From Gordionus sp. m RMFG-2023 (taxonomy: Eukaryota > Nematomorpha > Gordioida > Chordodea > Parachordodidae), in the NCBI RefSeq assembly GCF_954871325.1, contig NC_088777.1, positions 26,575,366 through 26,639,365 on the forward strand: a DNA stretch of 64,000 nt, in the 5' to 3' direction. The number at the start of each line of letters is the position of its first letter. The first letter of the stretch is position 1. Position numbers and translations under genes: made by a program. This document shows positions 50,016-61,689 of this stretch, one piece after another. The notes under the pieces were generated by a model. The model was not told the DNA's origin and did not search any database. It saw only the letters and a list, made by a program, of their open reading frames with translations.

Positions 50016-50418
50016 TTTTTAGGTGTATTCTGGATACCCATAGTTGATATTGAATTGTATTAAACGATAGAATAAGTATAACAAAATACTATTTAAATTA
50101 TTCAAAATTTCTTTATTTCTTATAATAATCTTTTCCTTTAAAACTTTGACAATTTTTTTTTTTAATTAATCTTTACAAAATAAAAACTAAAATTATATAA
50201 TTATTATTTCTTCTTTTTTTATAAATTTAACACAAATTTTTTTAATGAATTAACTTTACAAAAATATATATTTTCAAAAAAATATATTATTATAATAATT
50301 ATTAATATTTTTTTACATTAAATAATAATAATTTTTTTCCTCCAATCAGATGTCTACAATCCATCTGATTGACATTTGAGGCTTATATATATATACATTT
50401 TTTTAACATACTAAGACA
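50016..50418 (-). repeat. LTR (3-prime)
   Basis: On the minus strand it begins TGTCTTAGTATG and ends CACCTAAAAA. It is a direct copy of 56262-56663 with a handful of differences. Confidence 0.95.
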
Positions 50419-51717
50419 TGTCACCCCTTTATGGGTCAACGACATTCTTCACCATTAAATATAATATTTAATATATATTTTGAAAAATATTATATTATTA
50501 ATTATGTTGTTATAATAAGAGAATTTTTTTCTTTAGAATTTATTCATAAGGAAAAATACGGATATCCAGTTGTCCCTTTTTACTCCATATTTATATACTC
50601 TTGAGCTTGATTACTAGTTGTACCGATAATCATCATGCGATTGCAGGCTTGACTCGAATAACGATAGTCAGCATTTAATCGTTGGCTTGATCTGAATAAC
50701 GCTGGCCCTCCATAACATCAATTGAAACGACCGAAAATTTTTCCCGAATTGTCTTCTCACTTTTGTGAATCCCATTGGTTCAATCACAAGGTCAAAGTTT
50801 ATAGTCTTAGTTCAACCATAAGGTCAAAGTTAATAGTCTCTTTATTGTCTAACACAATTTGAATCTTTTTTCTTTATACCATAGTAACATCAAAGTAAAC
50901 CGTCCGTGAAAACAAAAAAAACATAACTTTCTTTTTCCACTGACCATCCATCACAAAAATTTACATTTTTTATTAACTTTTTCTTTACTTTCCTTGAAAA
51001 AAAAAACAACTGCTCGGTATATAACATAATCATAAACGATTCCCTCGTTATACCATTTAATTACTTATATTATACTCCTATCACTCTACAATGAGGATAC
51101 TCGAGTATATAAAATAATCAATAAATTAATAAAATACTTTCCTCCGATGGACTTTAATACCATGTAACCGAAAGCATAAATTACCAAAACACCCCCAGTT
51201 GTTCAGTATTCAACTAATTCATTAAGTTTTTTAATTTTGTTTTGTAATCCACTAATTTTATCAATTACGTGATTATTTAAATAACCAAAGGAATCTCTTC
51301 CTTCAAGGGAAAACAAAAAAAATTGTCTTTGCCCTTCAATACCCTGAGACTCAATTATAATCCCGTATAATTATAGGATGTTGAGTTCTCCCTCCGAAAT
51401 ATAAAAATCCCTTTATTTTCCAGGCTTTTCAAAGTTTCAATTAAGCATCCTCTAATGGATTCCATTAACACTTAATCCCAAAGAAGCCTACCCCTATCTT
51501 TATGATAGTATCTTACTCCAAATACTACGCAAGTATCGTTATCAGAGTATCCCAAAAGAATCAATATTTTCATTATTCACATCTAACATATTATGGTATA
51601 TTACTACAATAAATTTCATTATTCATCTTTAACACATTATGCTATATGATTCCAATAATCTAAGATTCTGGAAAAATAATCAGATAAGATTAATATTTAA
51701 GCATTTTCATATTATCT
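50419..51717 (-). other. Gypsy 3-prime region beyond pol
   Basis: Fossil part. It starts with a polypurine tract next to the 3-prime LTR. No further recognised gene is found in the roughly 1.3 kb after integrase. Confidence 0.6.
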
Positions 51718-54700
51718 TTATCCTTTCTTACTTTCTCCTAACCTTACGTGATCATTATGTCTGATTACCGTAATTCCATTTATTAGCAAAATTTCATTTA
51801 ATTTGGAACCAAGGTTTTCTACTATACGACCTTTTTCCCATTTCTTCCCTTTGTTATCAAACAAACGGGTCCATATAATTCTTCCCACAGGATATTTTAT
51901 TACAATCTTATCAACCGAAGGTACACCAGTTCCATCTTTGGATTTTAAGAAATCCAACGGCATTCTGGTCCTTCTTCCCAATATTAACTCTACCGGAGTA
52001 ATTCCCTCTCGGTTTCTGGAATTATTATAATATAAATGGGCCATCCAAACATCATTACTTTCTTGTTTGGCCTTTTTAATCCAATTTTTCACGATAGCTA
52101 CCATTCTCTCCGCCTGTCCATTGGAACTGGGATGATATGGTGGAGCTAATACGTGTTTAATTTCCATCGCATTACAAAAATCTTTGAAACTTTCACTTAC
52201 AAAGGCCGGACCTCCATCAGACACTATTGTCTTTGGAATCCCAAATCTAGCCCATAACCTTTGTAACAATTTGATAACAATTCTAGTGGTTAATCCATGA
52301 ACCTCTTCATATTCAATCCACTTAGAATATGCATCAACAACTAAAAAATACGACTTCTTGTTTAAGTCAAAGAAATCCATGTGAACACGCTCCCACGGCC
52401 TTTCAGGTCTCGGCCAATAACTGCCTATTTCCTTCCGGGGCATAACGGCACACGAATTACATGGAATACAACTCCTTGTAATCTTTTCAATATCATCGCT
52501 CATTCCAGGCCACCATACATACTCACGAGCCCAAGATTTCATTTTATCCCGACCCTGATGTCCTGCATGCAACAATCGTACAATTTTACTCCGTAATTTC
52601 AACGGAATCACGGCTCTATTACCCCGCATCAAACAATCATCCACTACGGACAATTCCTTTTCAATTTTTTTATAAACTTTACTATTATTTTTCCACGGTT
52701 CTTGTCCCGTCAAAAATAATTTTACTCGACCTAATTCCTTATCCCCTAAGGTATTGCTTTTAAGATCCTCTCAATTCGTAGGACCACCCTTTAACATATG
52801 TGATAAAGAACAAATTAATACCCTGTCTTCATTCACCATTATACTTTTGTTACCGTCAAGATCCCCTTCACTGGATCCTAACCTAGATAAAATATCAGGC
52901 AAACAATTTTCCTTGCCCCTGCGATATCTGATTTCCACATTAAAACCTCCCACCAGTAACAACCAACGTTGCAACCGGGGAGACAGCATTAACTCTTTAT
53001 TATCTTTTTTAAATAAATGAATTAACGGCTTATGATCCGTGTAAATTATAAATCTTTTACCGATCAAATATTCACGACATTTGGTTAATAGAAAGATAAC
53101 CGCTAGGGCTTCTTGTTCAATAACCGAATATCTAGTTTCCACTTCCCTGAAAACTCTCGAAAAAAATATGATGGGTATTTCCACACCATCCATTAAATGT
53201 AACAATGCACCTCCAACCCCCTTGTTGGATGCATCACTGCCAATATGATCTCTAAATCATTATTAAAACATACCAAAATCGGTTCCTCACCAATTTTTCC
53301 TTTTAAAATATCAAAAGCATTTTTCTGTTCAATTTTCCACACAAAATGAACACCTTTCTTTAATAAACCATACAATGGAGATGCCAATTTTGCAAAATCT
53401 TCCACAAAACGATGATAATAATTTACCATTCCCAAAAATGATTGCAACTCCGCTTTATTGGTTGGCGGATTCATATTCGATATATTTTTTAAAATTTTTT
53501 CCAGAGGTTTCACCTCCATTTCATTTATGCGATGTCCTAAGTAGATAACTTCCGTTACCCCAAGAACACTCTTTTCCTTGCTGGCCCTCAGACCCTTATC
53601 ACGAATCCGCTTGAAAACCTCTTCCAAACGTTGATTATGTTGCTCTGGTATTATACCAGTCACCAACACATCATCCATATAATAATAAACTCCTTCTAGG
53701 CCCTGGAAAACTGATGCCATAGTGCGCTGAAATATCGGCGCTGACACACTTAATCCAAACGGTAGCCTACAAAAGACAAATAGTCCTTTCGGAGTCGTTA
53801 TTGTAAATAATTTATGAATTTCTTCTTTCAAAGGCAATTGCAAATAAGCCGAAGAAAAATCAACCTTGGAAAAATACTTGGCACCTTTTAAACTGGCCAA
53901 AATTTCCTCAATCCTAGGCAATGGATATTTTACCTCCACTACCCATCTATTTAACGTTACACGGAAATCAGCAAGCCTTAACTTTCCATTCGATTTTCTA
54001 ACAGGTACCAATGGTGTGGCCCACTCACTATATTCCACAGGAACAATGATGCCATCTCTAACCCATTGATCCAATTCTTCATCGATTTCCCTTTTCCACT
54101 CAAAAGGAACTCTTCGACAAGCCAAAAAGATGGGTGAAAAACTCTCTTTAAGTTTAACGTCTACTTGATAATCATTTAAACGTCCTAATTTTTCTTCAAA
54201 AATTATACCATATTTTCTAACCAAAACAGGTATAGCCAGATCGATTTTTTTTAATCCATCGATTTCAATTTCCATAAATTGATCCCTATCAATTTTACCA
54301 TTTATTTCTGTATGATCAGAATTGATCCCTACCCTTTCAGGAGTTTCAATAAAATTATTATTACCGACAATCCTATTTTCATCGTTCAATAATTTAGATA
54401 TCCCTTCTTTCTGAAGTTCATCTTGGATATTATCCGCCATTAAATCTCCTTTATCACTAGCTAATCCGCTATCAATAATAAATAAATTCCAATAATTATT
54501 ATAGGGTCCAATTGTGGTAATCCAATCCCACCCCATAATAGTTTCCACTGCTTTTCCCACTATCCATAAATCTAAACCTATGATAGTATCATTAAAAACC
54601 ACATACCATTGAGTTTTACCCAAAACCTCAATTTCAGAACCATCGAACTGTTTTAAACACATATTTTCTTTAATAATCACGCCATTAGGCCAATATTTAT

Positions 54701-54914
54701 AAAAATTTTCACAAGACATTATCGAAATGCTCGCACCAGTGTCAAATAGCATATCAATATACCTGCAGTCAATTCTCAAGTTAACCCTAGGACATTGACT
54801 CAGTCTATTTATTCCATCAGTCCTTAAAATTTCACAAGTTTTAAAGGGCTGATCGCTATATATTCCCTCTGAAATATGCATTTCATTAAAATTTAAATTT
54901 CCTCCTAAATTCAA
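51718..54914 (-). pseudogene. Gypsy pol region (PR, RT, RNase H, IN)
   Basis: Fossil pol on the minus strand. Protease: MLFDTGASISIMS near 54755. Reverse transcriptase about 54230-53480 with RKSNGKLRLADFRVTLNRWV and the catalytic YYYMDDVLVTG. RNase H about 53330-52950 with YTDHKPLIHLF. Integrase about 52640-51760: zinc-binding HxxxH (LHAGHQG) with CIPCNSC, catalytic residues in VVDAYSKW, IVSDGGPAF and NGQAERM, and a C-terminal region whose relative survives at 16860. Enzyme order is that of Ty3/gypsy. The region is not one continuous frame; it looks broken about twice. Neighbour upstream is the gag-like ORF. Confidence 0.92.
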
Positions 54915-55239
54915 CTCAGAATTTCGAGGCTTTACTAATATAACTATATTTTTTCATAATATCCCGAGGATATTTCTCCCATTTAAAATTATCAACATTT
55001 TTTCTATTTGTATATTTCACAATGCTCCCAGGAAATCTTTCCCATTTAAAAGCATTATTTTTCATTATATTCACATTAAAACTATAATCCGTTTTAACTT
55101 TATCTTCATGATAACAAACATTTTCATTAAAACCATTAAAATTATGAGAATCCCATCTCTTTTTATTATAATATACTTTCTTAAAATTTTTATTTCCCTG
55201 TATTCCAACTGCTATATGATTACATTTGCTATCATATAG

Positions 55240-56022
55240 TCAGTGTAAAGCACAATTTATAGCTATATGTCCCGTCTCTTTACATTTAAAATATAAACGA
55301 GACCCATCCAAATCCGATTTCAACGAATCAACTTTATTTACATCTAGGCCTGAAATCTTCATTACGTTGGAATTTTCTCCACTAGAATTTTGCAATGGAA
55401 AACCCATTCTAAAATTCTGTTCCTTTACAATACAGGTTTTGGCATAATGACCCTTGTAACCGCACCGATTACAAATTATGTCAGCAATCATTTTTGGAAA
55501 ACTCTTTCCATTCGAAATAATTCTATCACCGAATTGTTTCTTATCCCCTTGATTATTCATACTAATCAACCTGGATACATCACTATAAATATCTTTAATA
55601 GATTCTTTTATATCTTTTAATTCCTGGAGGATAACCACTGATCTCTCCATAAATTCCAAACGATCATCAATATTATCTTTCATCGTTTCAACCATTCCTG
55701 GTTTGCCGTTCTTGATTTCATTTAAAATTCCATTTAAACTACTTTCCAAGTCCGAAATTCTTTTAAAACAATTAACAGACACCAGAGTGTCCTTTTTCCA
55801 ATTACCATATACCTTGGTCGCAACCAAAGTACATTTTCCACATAAAAATTTCAAAAGTATATATATTGAATATAGAATTATTATTAATCCTAATGTAACT
55901 AAGTGATGACCTATATCCAATTCATTAAGGTTCTGATACAAGATTTTATAACCCATATCCTTAAAGATGGCAATTTTATTAATAAAAGTAGGCTCAGAAT
56001 ACTTATCGAAATACACAACCAT
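55240..56022 (-). CDS. Gypsy gag-like ORF with membrane segment and zinc knuckle
   Basis: Open frame of 260 residues in gag position. Residues about 45-65 are strongly hydrophobic (LVTLGLIIILYSIYILLKFL), a possible transmembrane helix, which is unusual for a Gag protein. Residues about 90-155 are rich in charged heptad-like sequence (DDRLEFMERSVVILQELKDI), a likely coiled coil. Near residue 185 a CCHC zinc knuckle CNRCGYKGHYAKTC is present, and a second knuckle-like motif (CKETGHIAINC) sits at the C-terminus. The knuckles support RNA binding as in Gag. No typical capsid domain is recognised. The frame itself looks whole, but it belongs to a broken element. Confidence 0.75.
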   Translation of the reverse strand: MVVYFDKYSEPTFINKIAIFKDMGYKILYQNLNELDIGHHLVTLGLIIILYSIYILLKFLCGKCTLVATKVYGNWKKDTLVSVNCFKRISDLESSLNGILNEIKNGKPGMVETMKDNIDDRLEFMERSVVILQELKDIKESIKDIYSDVSRLISMNNQGDKKQFGDRIISNGKSFPKMIADIICNRCGYKGHYAKTCIVKEQNFRMGFPLQNSSGENSNVMKISGLDVNKVDSLKSDLDGSRLYFKCKETGHIAINCALH

Positions 56023-56227
56023 CGCATATTACAAATTTCTACTTTAAAATTACGTTATTACAAAAAGAAAAAATATTTTTCCAAACTACTTTGTTAATTA
56101 AAATTCACAAAAAAAAAATTTAAACCACAAAAACGTTATTATTGCGTTGTGTCCTAAGGTAACCTATAATATGTAAAATAAAAAAAAGTTTTATTTTTTT
56201 ACCTTAAAATAATGAATACCCTTGAAT

Positions 56228-56261
56228 TTCCAGGTTCGAATCCTGGGAGAACGGTCAACAC
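56228..56261 (-). promoter_or_regulatory. Gypsy primer-binding site with extended tRNA match
   Basis: On the plus strand CCAGGTTCGAATCCTGG is a perfect T-arm (5-bp stem, TTCGAAT loop), followed by GAGAACGG and TCA. It therefore mimics about 28 nt of a tRNA 3-prime end next to the 5-prime LTR, rather than the usual 11-18 nt. The tRNA identity is not assigned. Confidence 0.65.
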
Positions 56262-56663
56262 TTTTTAGGTGTATTCTGGATACCCATAGTTGATATTGAA
56301 TAGTATTAAACGATAGAATAAGTATAACAAAATACTATTTAAATTATTCAAAATTTCTTTATTTCTTATAATAATCTTTTCCTTTAAAACTTTGGCAATT
56401 TTTTTTTTTAATTAATCTTTACAAAATAAAAACTAAAATTATATAATTATTATTTCTTCTTTTTTTATAAATTTAACACAAATTTTTTTAATGAAACTTT
56501 ACAAAAATATATATTTTCAAAAAAATATATTATTATAATAATTATTATTATTTTTTTACATTAAATAATAATAATTTTTTTCCTCCAATCAGATGTCTAC
56601 AATCCATCTGATTGACATTTGAGGCTTATATATATATATACATTTTTTTAACATACTAAGACA
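56262..56663 (-). repeat. LTR (5-prime)
   Basis: Direct copy of 50016-50418. The promoter is presumed here from the family and is not visible as a distinct motif. Confidence 0.95.
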
Positions 56664-56668
56664 GGATC

Positions 56669-57356
56669 TTATTCAGAAATTTATATTTATTAAGATCAGG
56701 GGTTATTTTGAAATTTTTCTAAAATTGCAAATAAATGAATAAAAATTTAGTTCAAATGATTTTTTACTGTGCACATAAATTAAAATTACTAATGATGTGC
56801 TAAATATAATTAGCACTGCCTAACCTACTATTGACTCTTAACCAAGTTCAAGAATCTATGAATCATAAGTATCCTTTTATCTGACTATTTAAATTTTTAA
56901 TTTTTATAGGTAAATTTTAACTATATAGATGAATAACAATAAAAAATGCAAATTCTCTTTCACCTAATAATCCTATCCTTTCAATAAAAGAGGTAACCTT
57001 ATTTTCCATATTCTTTTTAATTTAATATTCATTATTTTTTAAATTCAACCAATAAAGGATGTGTAATAATTTGTTCTATTAAGCACTAACAAACCTATCA
57101 TTGAACCCTTAACCAATACAAAAATTTTAATGACTCAGTATTTTTCATTTTATCAGACTTTAGATTTTTATAAGTAAATTTATACCCTATTTTTTTGTGA
57201 CATAATAATTTACTATGTTATTTATATATTAAGTTATCTATATTATTTTATATAGATAAGAATAACAATAAATTCTCATATACCTAGGAATCCTATCTTT
57301 TCAAAAAAATATGATATTCTTTTTTATACATTTATTTTAAGATAAGTCAATTTAAA
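56669..57356. other. AT-rich sequence upstream of the Helitron relic
   Basis: No coding. Two similar segments (near 56800-57000 and 57060-57300: AAACCTA, AACCAA, TTTTATCTGACTTT, TAGATAAGAATAACAATAAA) suggest a degenerate direct duplication of about 250-300 bp. Confidence 0.45.
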
Positions 57357-59430
57357 TAACCTGATTTGTTTATTACTTTTACATGCAATCCTAATTGGCG
57401 TGAAATTAAGGAAAATCTATTTCCCGGGAAAAGTCCTACAGATAGACCAGATTTAATAGCCCGTGTTTTTAAATTGAAATTAAATGAATTATTGTTCGAT
57501 ATAAATAAAAAAAATTTTTTCGTAAATCTATGGCTTTTATATATACAATCGAGTTCCAAAAAAGAGGTTTGCCTCATGCCCATATACTTATTATTTTAAA
57601 CGATGATAGCAAAATTGAAACATCTCAAGCTATAGATAAATTTGTTTGTGCCGAAATGCCAGATAAAATTCTCGAACCTAAACTTTTTCAGATTGTTACC
57701 CATTTTATGATACATGGTCCTTGCGGGATATCTAAAACCAAATCGCCTTGCATGGAAAATGGCATATGTACCAAAAAATTTCCTAAGGATTTTCAAATGG
57801 AAACAAGACCAAATATTGATGGGTATCCATATTATAAAAGGCGAGATAATGGTATTACAATTCTTTCCGGTAAACCTACGGATAATCATTATGTTATTCC
57901 ATATAATCGATATCTAATGTTAAAATTCAATGCTCATATTAACGTGGAAATTTGTACATCTATTAAATCGGTAAAATATATCTTTAAGTATATTTATAAG
58001 GGCTATGACTGTACTAATGTTGACATTAATGTTGCTTCAAATATAAATATTCATGACGAAATTAAATCACATTTAAATGCGCGATATGTGGAGTGCATGT
58101 GAATCAATGTGGAGATTATTAGAAAATAATATGCATGACCGCTCGCACGCTGTTATTCGCTTAGGAATTCATTTACCTTTACAACAGCCAGTATATTTCA
58201 CTGCTGGACATGAAAGAGATGCTTTATTGAGATCAGAAAATAAACATACTACTTTAACGGCATGGTTTGAGTTAAATAAGACAGATCTAAATACTAGACA
58301 ATATCTTTATGGGGAAATACCTTATCATTATGTGTTTACAAATTACCATTGGAAACTAAGAAAAAAACGATTAAATGTAATTTCGAGAATGTATTCCGTT
58401 CATCCTAATTCTGGTGAACGATTCTTCCTTCGATTATTATTACTTCATGTTTGCGGGGCTACAAGTTTTGATTATTTAAAAACTATTAATGGAATTTTAA
58501 TGAGTACTTTTAAAGAGGCAGCTATTAAAAGAAATTTGTTATCAGATGATAAAGAGTGAGAATCATGCTTAGAAGAGGGATCAATATATCAAATGCCATC
58601 ACAACTTCGGAATACTTTTGCCTTTATCTGCATTTTTTGTCAGCCTGAAAATCCTGCATATCTATGGAATAGGTTCATATTTATGATGATTGAAGATTAT
58701 TTGCGTCAATATTCAGAAGTAATTGCAATAAACATGGCTTTAATGGACATTGAAAACGTTTTTCTTGATCATGGTTTGTGCTGTCAAAGTTTTTATCTTC
58801 CTTCACCTATAAAAATCCCCCCAAAACAACATTATGATGCCCATGTTGAAGCTGCCGATTCAATCGAGCGTATATCTAAATTAAACCGATTACAAAAATA
58901 TGCTTTTGATTTAATTATATAAGCGATTGAATTAGAAAATATTCCAGAAAGATATTTCTTCGTGGATGGCCCTGGAGGTTCAGATAAAACGTATCTTTAC
59001 AAATCCTTAATGTGTTATATAAAAGCAAAAAATCAAATTGTATTGCCTTTTGCAACCACCGGCATATCCTCTATTCTTTTAAAGGGGGGAAGAACCATCC
59101 ATAGCGGATTTAAATTACCTGTGTCTATCTTTGAAACTTCTACATCCCATATGAATTTACATAGTTCGCTAGCTCTAGATATTAAAAATAGCAAATTGAT
59201 TATTATTGATGAGGCCACAATAATGACTAAACACGCTTTGCGATGCATTGACCGATTACTTAAAGACATTAAGAAAAATTCCCACCCATTTGGCGGAAAA
59301 GTTATTTTATTAGGTGGTGATTTTAGACAGACTTTATCAGTAGTGCCTTAGGGCTCCAAAGTCGATATTATAGAGTCCTGTATAAAAAGTTCAGATTTAT
59401 GGAGTCATTTTAAAATAATACATTTGATTT
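57357..59430 (+). pseudogene. Helitron RepHel relic
   Basis: Plus strand. It starts abruptly at PDLFITFTCNPNW, so the N-terminal zinc-finger part is missing. The replication-initiator domain follows: PTDRPDLIARVFKLKLNELL, then the two-histidine motif RGLPHAHIL, then YIFKYIYKGYD. The helicase domain starts near 58890: Walker A GPGGSDKT (Asp where Gly is usual), Walker B IIIDEA and the LGGDFRQ motif. Damage: frameshifts near 57520 and 58090 and in-frame stops at 58557, 58920 and 59349. Similarity ends at HFKIIHL (about 59425), where the exon-like tandem repeat begins, so the helicase C-terminus is lost. Confidence 0.9.
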
Positions 59431-59963
59431 TATAATTTCAATTTACACGTTTTATTTCAGGTTATTTACGGCAAACTACGAGCAAGGAAATTACAACATC
59501 AAAAACGAAACCACATTGAGCAAAGAAAAGAGAACTTTTTCATCATCGCTAAACCATCTTCCTCACCAACAACAGTAAATTCTATTTTATAATTTCAATT
59601 TACACGTTTTATTTCAGGTTATTTACGGCAAACTACGAGCAAGGAAATTACAACATCATCTTCAAAAACGAAACCACATTGAGCAAAGAAAAGAGAACTT
59701 CTTCACCATCGCTAAACCATCTTCCTCACCAACAACAGTAAATTCTATTTTATAATTTCAATTTACACGTTTTCAGGTTATTTACGGCAAACTACGAGCA
59801 AGGAAATTACAACATCATCTTCAAAAACGAAACCACATTGAGCAAAGAAAAGAGAACTTCTTCACCATCGCTAAACCATCTTCCTCACCAACAACAGTAA
59901 ATTCTACTTTGTAATTTCAATTTACACGTTTTATTTCAGGATATTTACGGCAAACTACGAGCC
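59428..59963 (+). repeat. Tandem exon-like units (about 160 bp, 3.3 copies)
   Basis: Units start at about 59428, 59586, 59748 and 59908. Each has TTTATTTCAG before a 114- or 120-bp block (59461-59574, 59618-59737, 59777-59896) and GTAAATTC after it. The blocks are open in one frame and translate as VIYGKLRARKLQHHLQKRNH followed by IEQRKENFFTIAKPSSSPTT. The first block lacks two codons, which keeps the frame. The intervals of 43, 39 and 43 bp have canonical GT...AG ends and contain stops. The fourth unit is truncated. The pattern fits duplicated symmetrical exons with tiny introns (inference). No known domain is recognised. Confidence 0.7.
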
Positions 59964-60355
59964 ATTGCAAAACATTAACAAATAAAAGTCAAGATACGGT
60001 GATATACCCGACTAATGCTTAAAATTCTTACATCCCTCTCAATTTTGAAAATATTTTAAATCTCCTTTTTTAGGTAAAATTTTCTATATTATAAAATTTA
60101 TTATATTATATTTTTTATATGGCTACAAATGCATATGTGTTGTAACCCGATAATCATCAACTCTTGAAGTATAAATATTTATTATATTTCCTTATAATTC
60201 ATATCTTTGTCTCTTTTTTTCTATTTCTTCCTTTTTTTTCATTCTTTTTTTCATTTCTTTGCTCCCCTAAAATCCATCTCCTACCTTCACGCGGTGGGGA
60301 GTGAACAGCAATTCTGACTAACAGGAGCTCTGGTAAATAATGTTAGTATTTAGGG
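59964..60355. other. AT-rich stretch, nothing recognised
   Basis: Pyrimidine-rich between 60190 and 60270. No coding or element end is supported. Confidence 0.4.
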
Positions 60356-60530
60356 TGCTAATAAGAGATATTGTTTCATTTTTGTAATTTTAAATATAAA
60401 TTTCTAAATCACATCTCAAATTATAATTCCCCGTCATTCTTGACGGGTGATCAGTGTGATGCTAATATGAGATATTTTTTCATTTTTATTCATTTTTGTA
60501 ATTTAAAATATAAATTTCGAAATCACATCT
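60356..60530 (+). repeat. Tandem duplication with internal CCCGTCA hairpin
   Basis: GTGCTAATAAGAGATATT, then a segment ending AAATCACATCTCA, recurs about 106 bp later. Between the two lies CCCGTCATTCTTGACGGG (60434-60452), the same hairpin as the Helitron-type ends but without CTAG. Confidence 0.6.
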
Positions 60531-60710
60531 CATAAAATAGGAAAATTTCTGATTCATCCATCATCAAATAAAGGTAAAATATATTATTCATCAATCATTG
60601 AATAAAAAAGACAATTCATCACTCTTAGTCTTAATGGGTTGGAAATAGCCTGAAGGAGGAGGGGGAGGGGTAAAAAGAATTATCGTAAAAGAACGAATAA
60701 AATTCTCATC

Positions 60711-60739
60711 CCCGTCATTTTTGACGGGTTATCAACTAG
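60711..60739 (+). mobile_element. Helitron-type 3-prime terminus
   Basis: A perfect 7-bp hairpin CCCGTCA-TTTT-TGACGGG is followed by TTATCAACTAG and a T. It matches the Helitron rule of a hairpin about 10 nt before CTRR and insertion before T. It lies on the same strand as the RepHel relic, 1.3 kb downstream, and may be that element's end. Confidence 0.6.
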
Positions 60740-61457
60740 TATAATATATTTAATATTTTTAAAATTTTACTGAGAGCATATGATCGCACATTTTAGATAA
60801 GCAATAGGTCAACTGTGTAGTCGTTTATATAACATTGAAAATGGAAGATAATCTTTTAGAAGTTTAATATCATACAATAATTTTCTCGATTACTTTAGCT
60901 TCCATCATGTCATCTAAGAGGAAGCTCTAATCATTATAGTTTTATGATTTGGATTGGTCGTTTATATTCTATTCTTCAAGAATTGTTGATTTGGTAAGGT
61001 CTATAAATTTTTTTTTATTAGTCCATTCTATAAAACATTGTCTAAAATGGTAATAGGAAGTTATATTAGTTTCATGACCTTTTGTCAATGTAAGTTGCTA
61101 AGAATTATATTATATTATGTAGTTTTCAAAAACTCTTATCAATTGAGGCATATATGAATTAATTAACCTTTTTTATCATTTATTATTCTTTAGACGCAAA
61201 ATCATTTTATATCAACAATCTAAAATATTTTATACTGTAATAAATAGATTTTCTATTAAAAAATATTATTTTTAGAAATGTCTTGTATTATTTTTATATG
61301 CTAGTTTATTTTGCATGTAAAATATAATAAATGACATTCAGAATAATTATTTAGAGTAAGTAAATTTAAAAAAAATATAATATATTAATATAAAACACGG
61401 CCGAATAAATTTTTTTTAGTTGATCCCCCTGAGATTGTAAAGGCTAGCGACGCCTCT
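60740..61457. other. Right interior of the hAT nest
   Basis: AT-rich with no coding. It ends in the subterminal GATCCCCCTGAGATTGTAAA, which mirrors CCCCCTGAAAAA near the left end. Confidence 0.5.
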
Positions 61458-61689
61458 GGCAAGATTCCATGTACAAAGCCTTTTATTCGGTTTGATCCAA
61501 TTCTTAAAATATTTATAATTGACATGATTTTCGGTATTCATACATTATATGAATGTCATTTGATATTGAATAAAAATTCATAAAATCTAAAACTTAGTGT
61601 TGTTAAATTGCTGGGTCGGGTCGGCTTGGCCGAAAACCCAGCAAGGTTTGAGCCGAAAAAAACGACCTTAAACCCGAGCGAACCCATTT

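Larger units (their letters stand above)
50016..56663 (-). mobile_element. Ty3/gypsy LTR retrotransposon
   Basis: Element of 6648 bp on the minus strand, flanked by the 5-bp target duplication GGATC (50011-50015 and 56664-56668). The LTRs are 403 and 402 bp and differ at about five places, so insertion is relatively recent and later than that of the element at 10143. Parts in order on the minus strand: LTR, primer-binding site, gag-like ORF, pol (protease, reverse transcriptase, RNase H, integrase), polypurine tract AAAGGGG, LTR. Protease-RT-RNase H-integrase order identifies Ty3/gypsy. No envelope gene is recognised. Most parts are well preserved but the coding region is broken, with about two breaks in pol. 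Confidence 0.95.
48470..61458. mobile_element. 13-kb hAT-ended nest
   Basis: The left end is CAGTGGCGTCGATAGGGGGG. The right end, read inward, is CAGAGGCGTCGCTAGCC. The 8-bp flanks are GCAATATT (48462-48469) and GCAAGATT (61459-61466), seven of eight identical, as expected for an old hAT target duplication. The flanks joined together resemble repeat R at 43980, an independent empty-site witness. It contains a Harbinger scrap, a Ty3/gypsy element, a Helitron relic and exon-like tandem repeats. No hAT transposase is recognised, so the host element was non-autonomous or has lost its gene. Confidence 0.8.

Noticed and set aside
50419-51717. Envelope gene downstream of gypsy pol
   Set aside because: No open frame, signal peptide or membrane-anchor pattern is recognisable in this interval.
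56228-56261. Isolated tRNA gene fragment
   Set aside because: Its position directly beside the gypsy 5-prime LTR makes it the primer-binding region.
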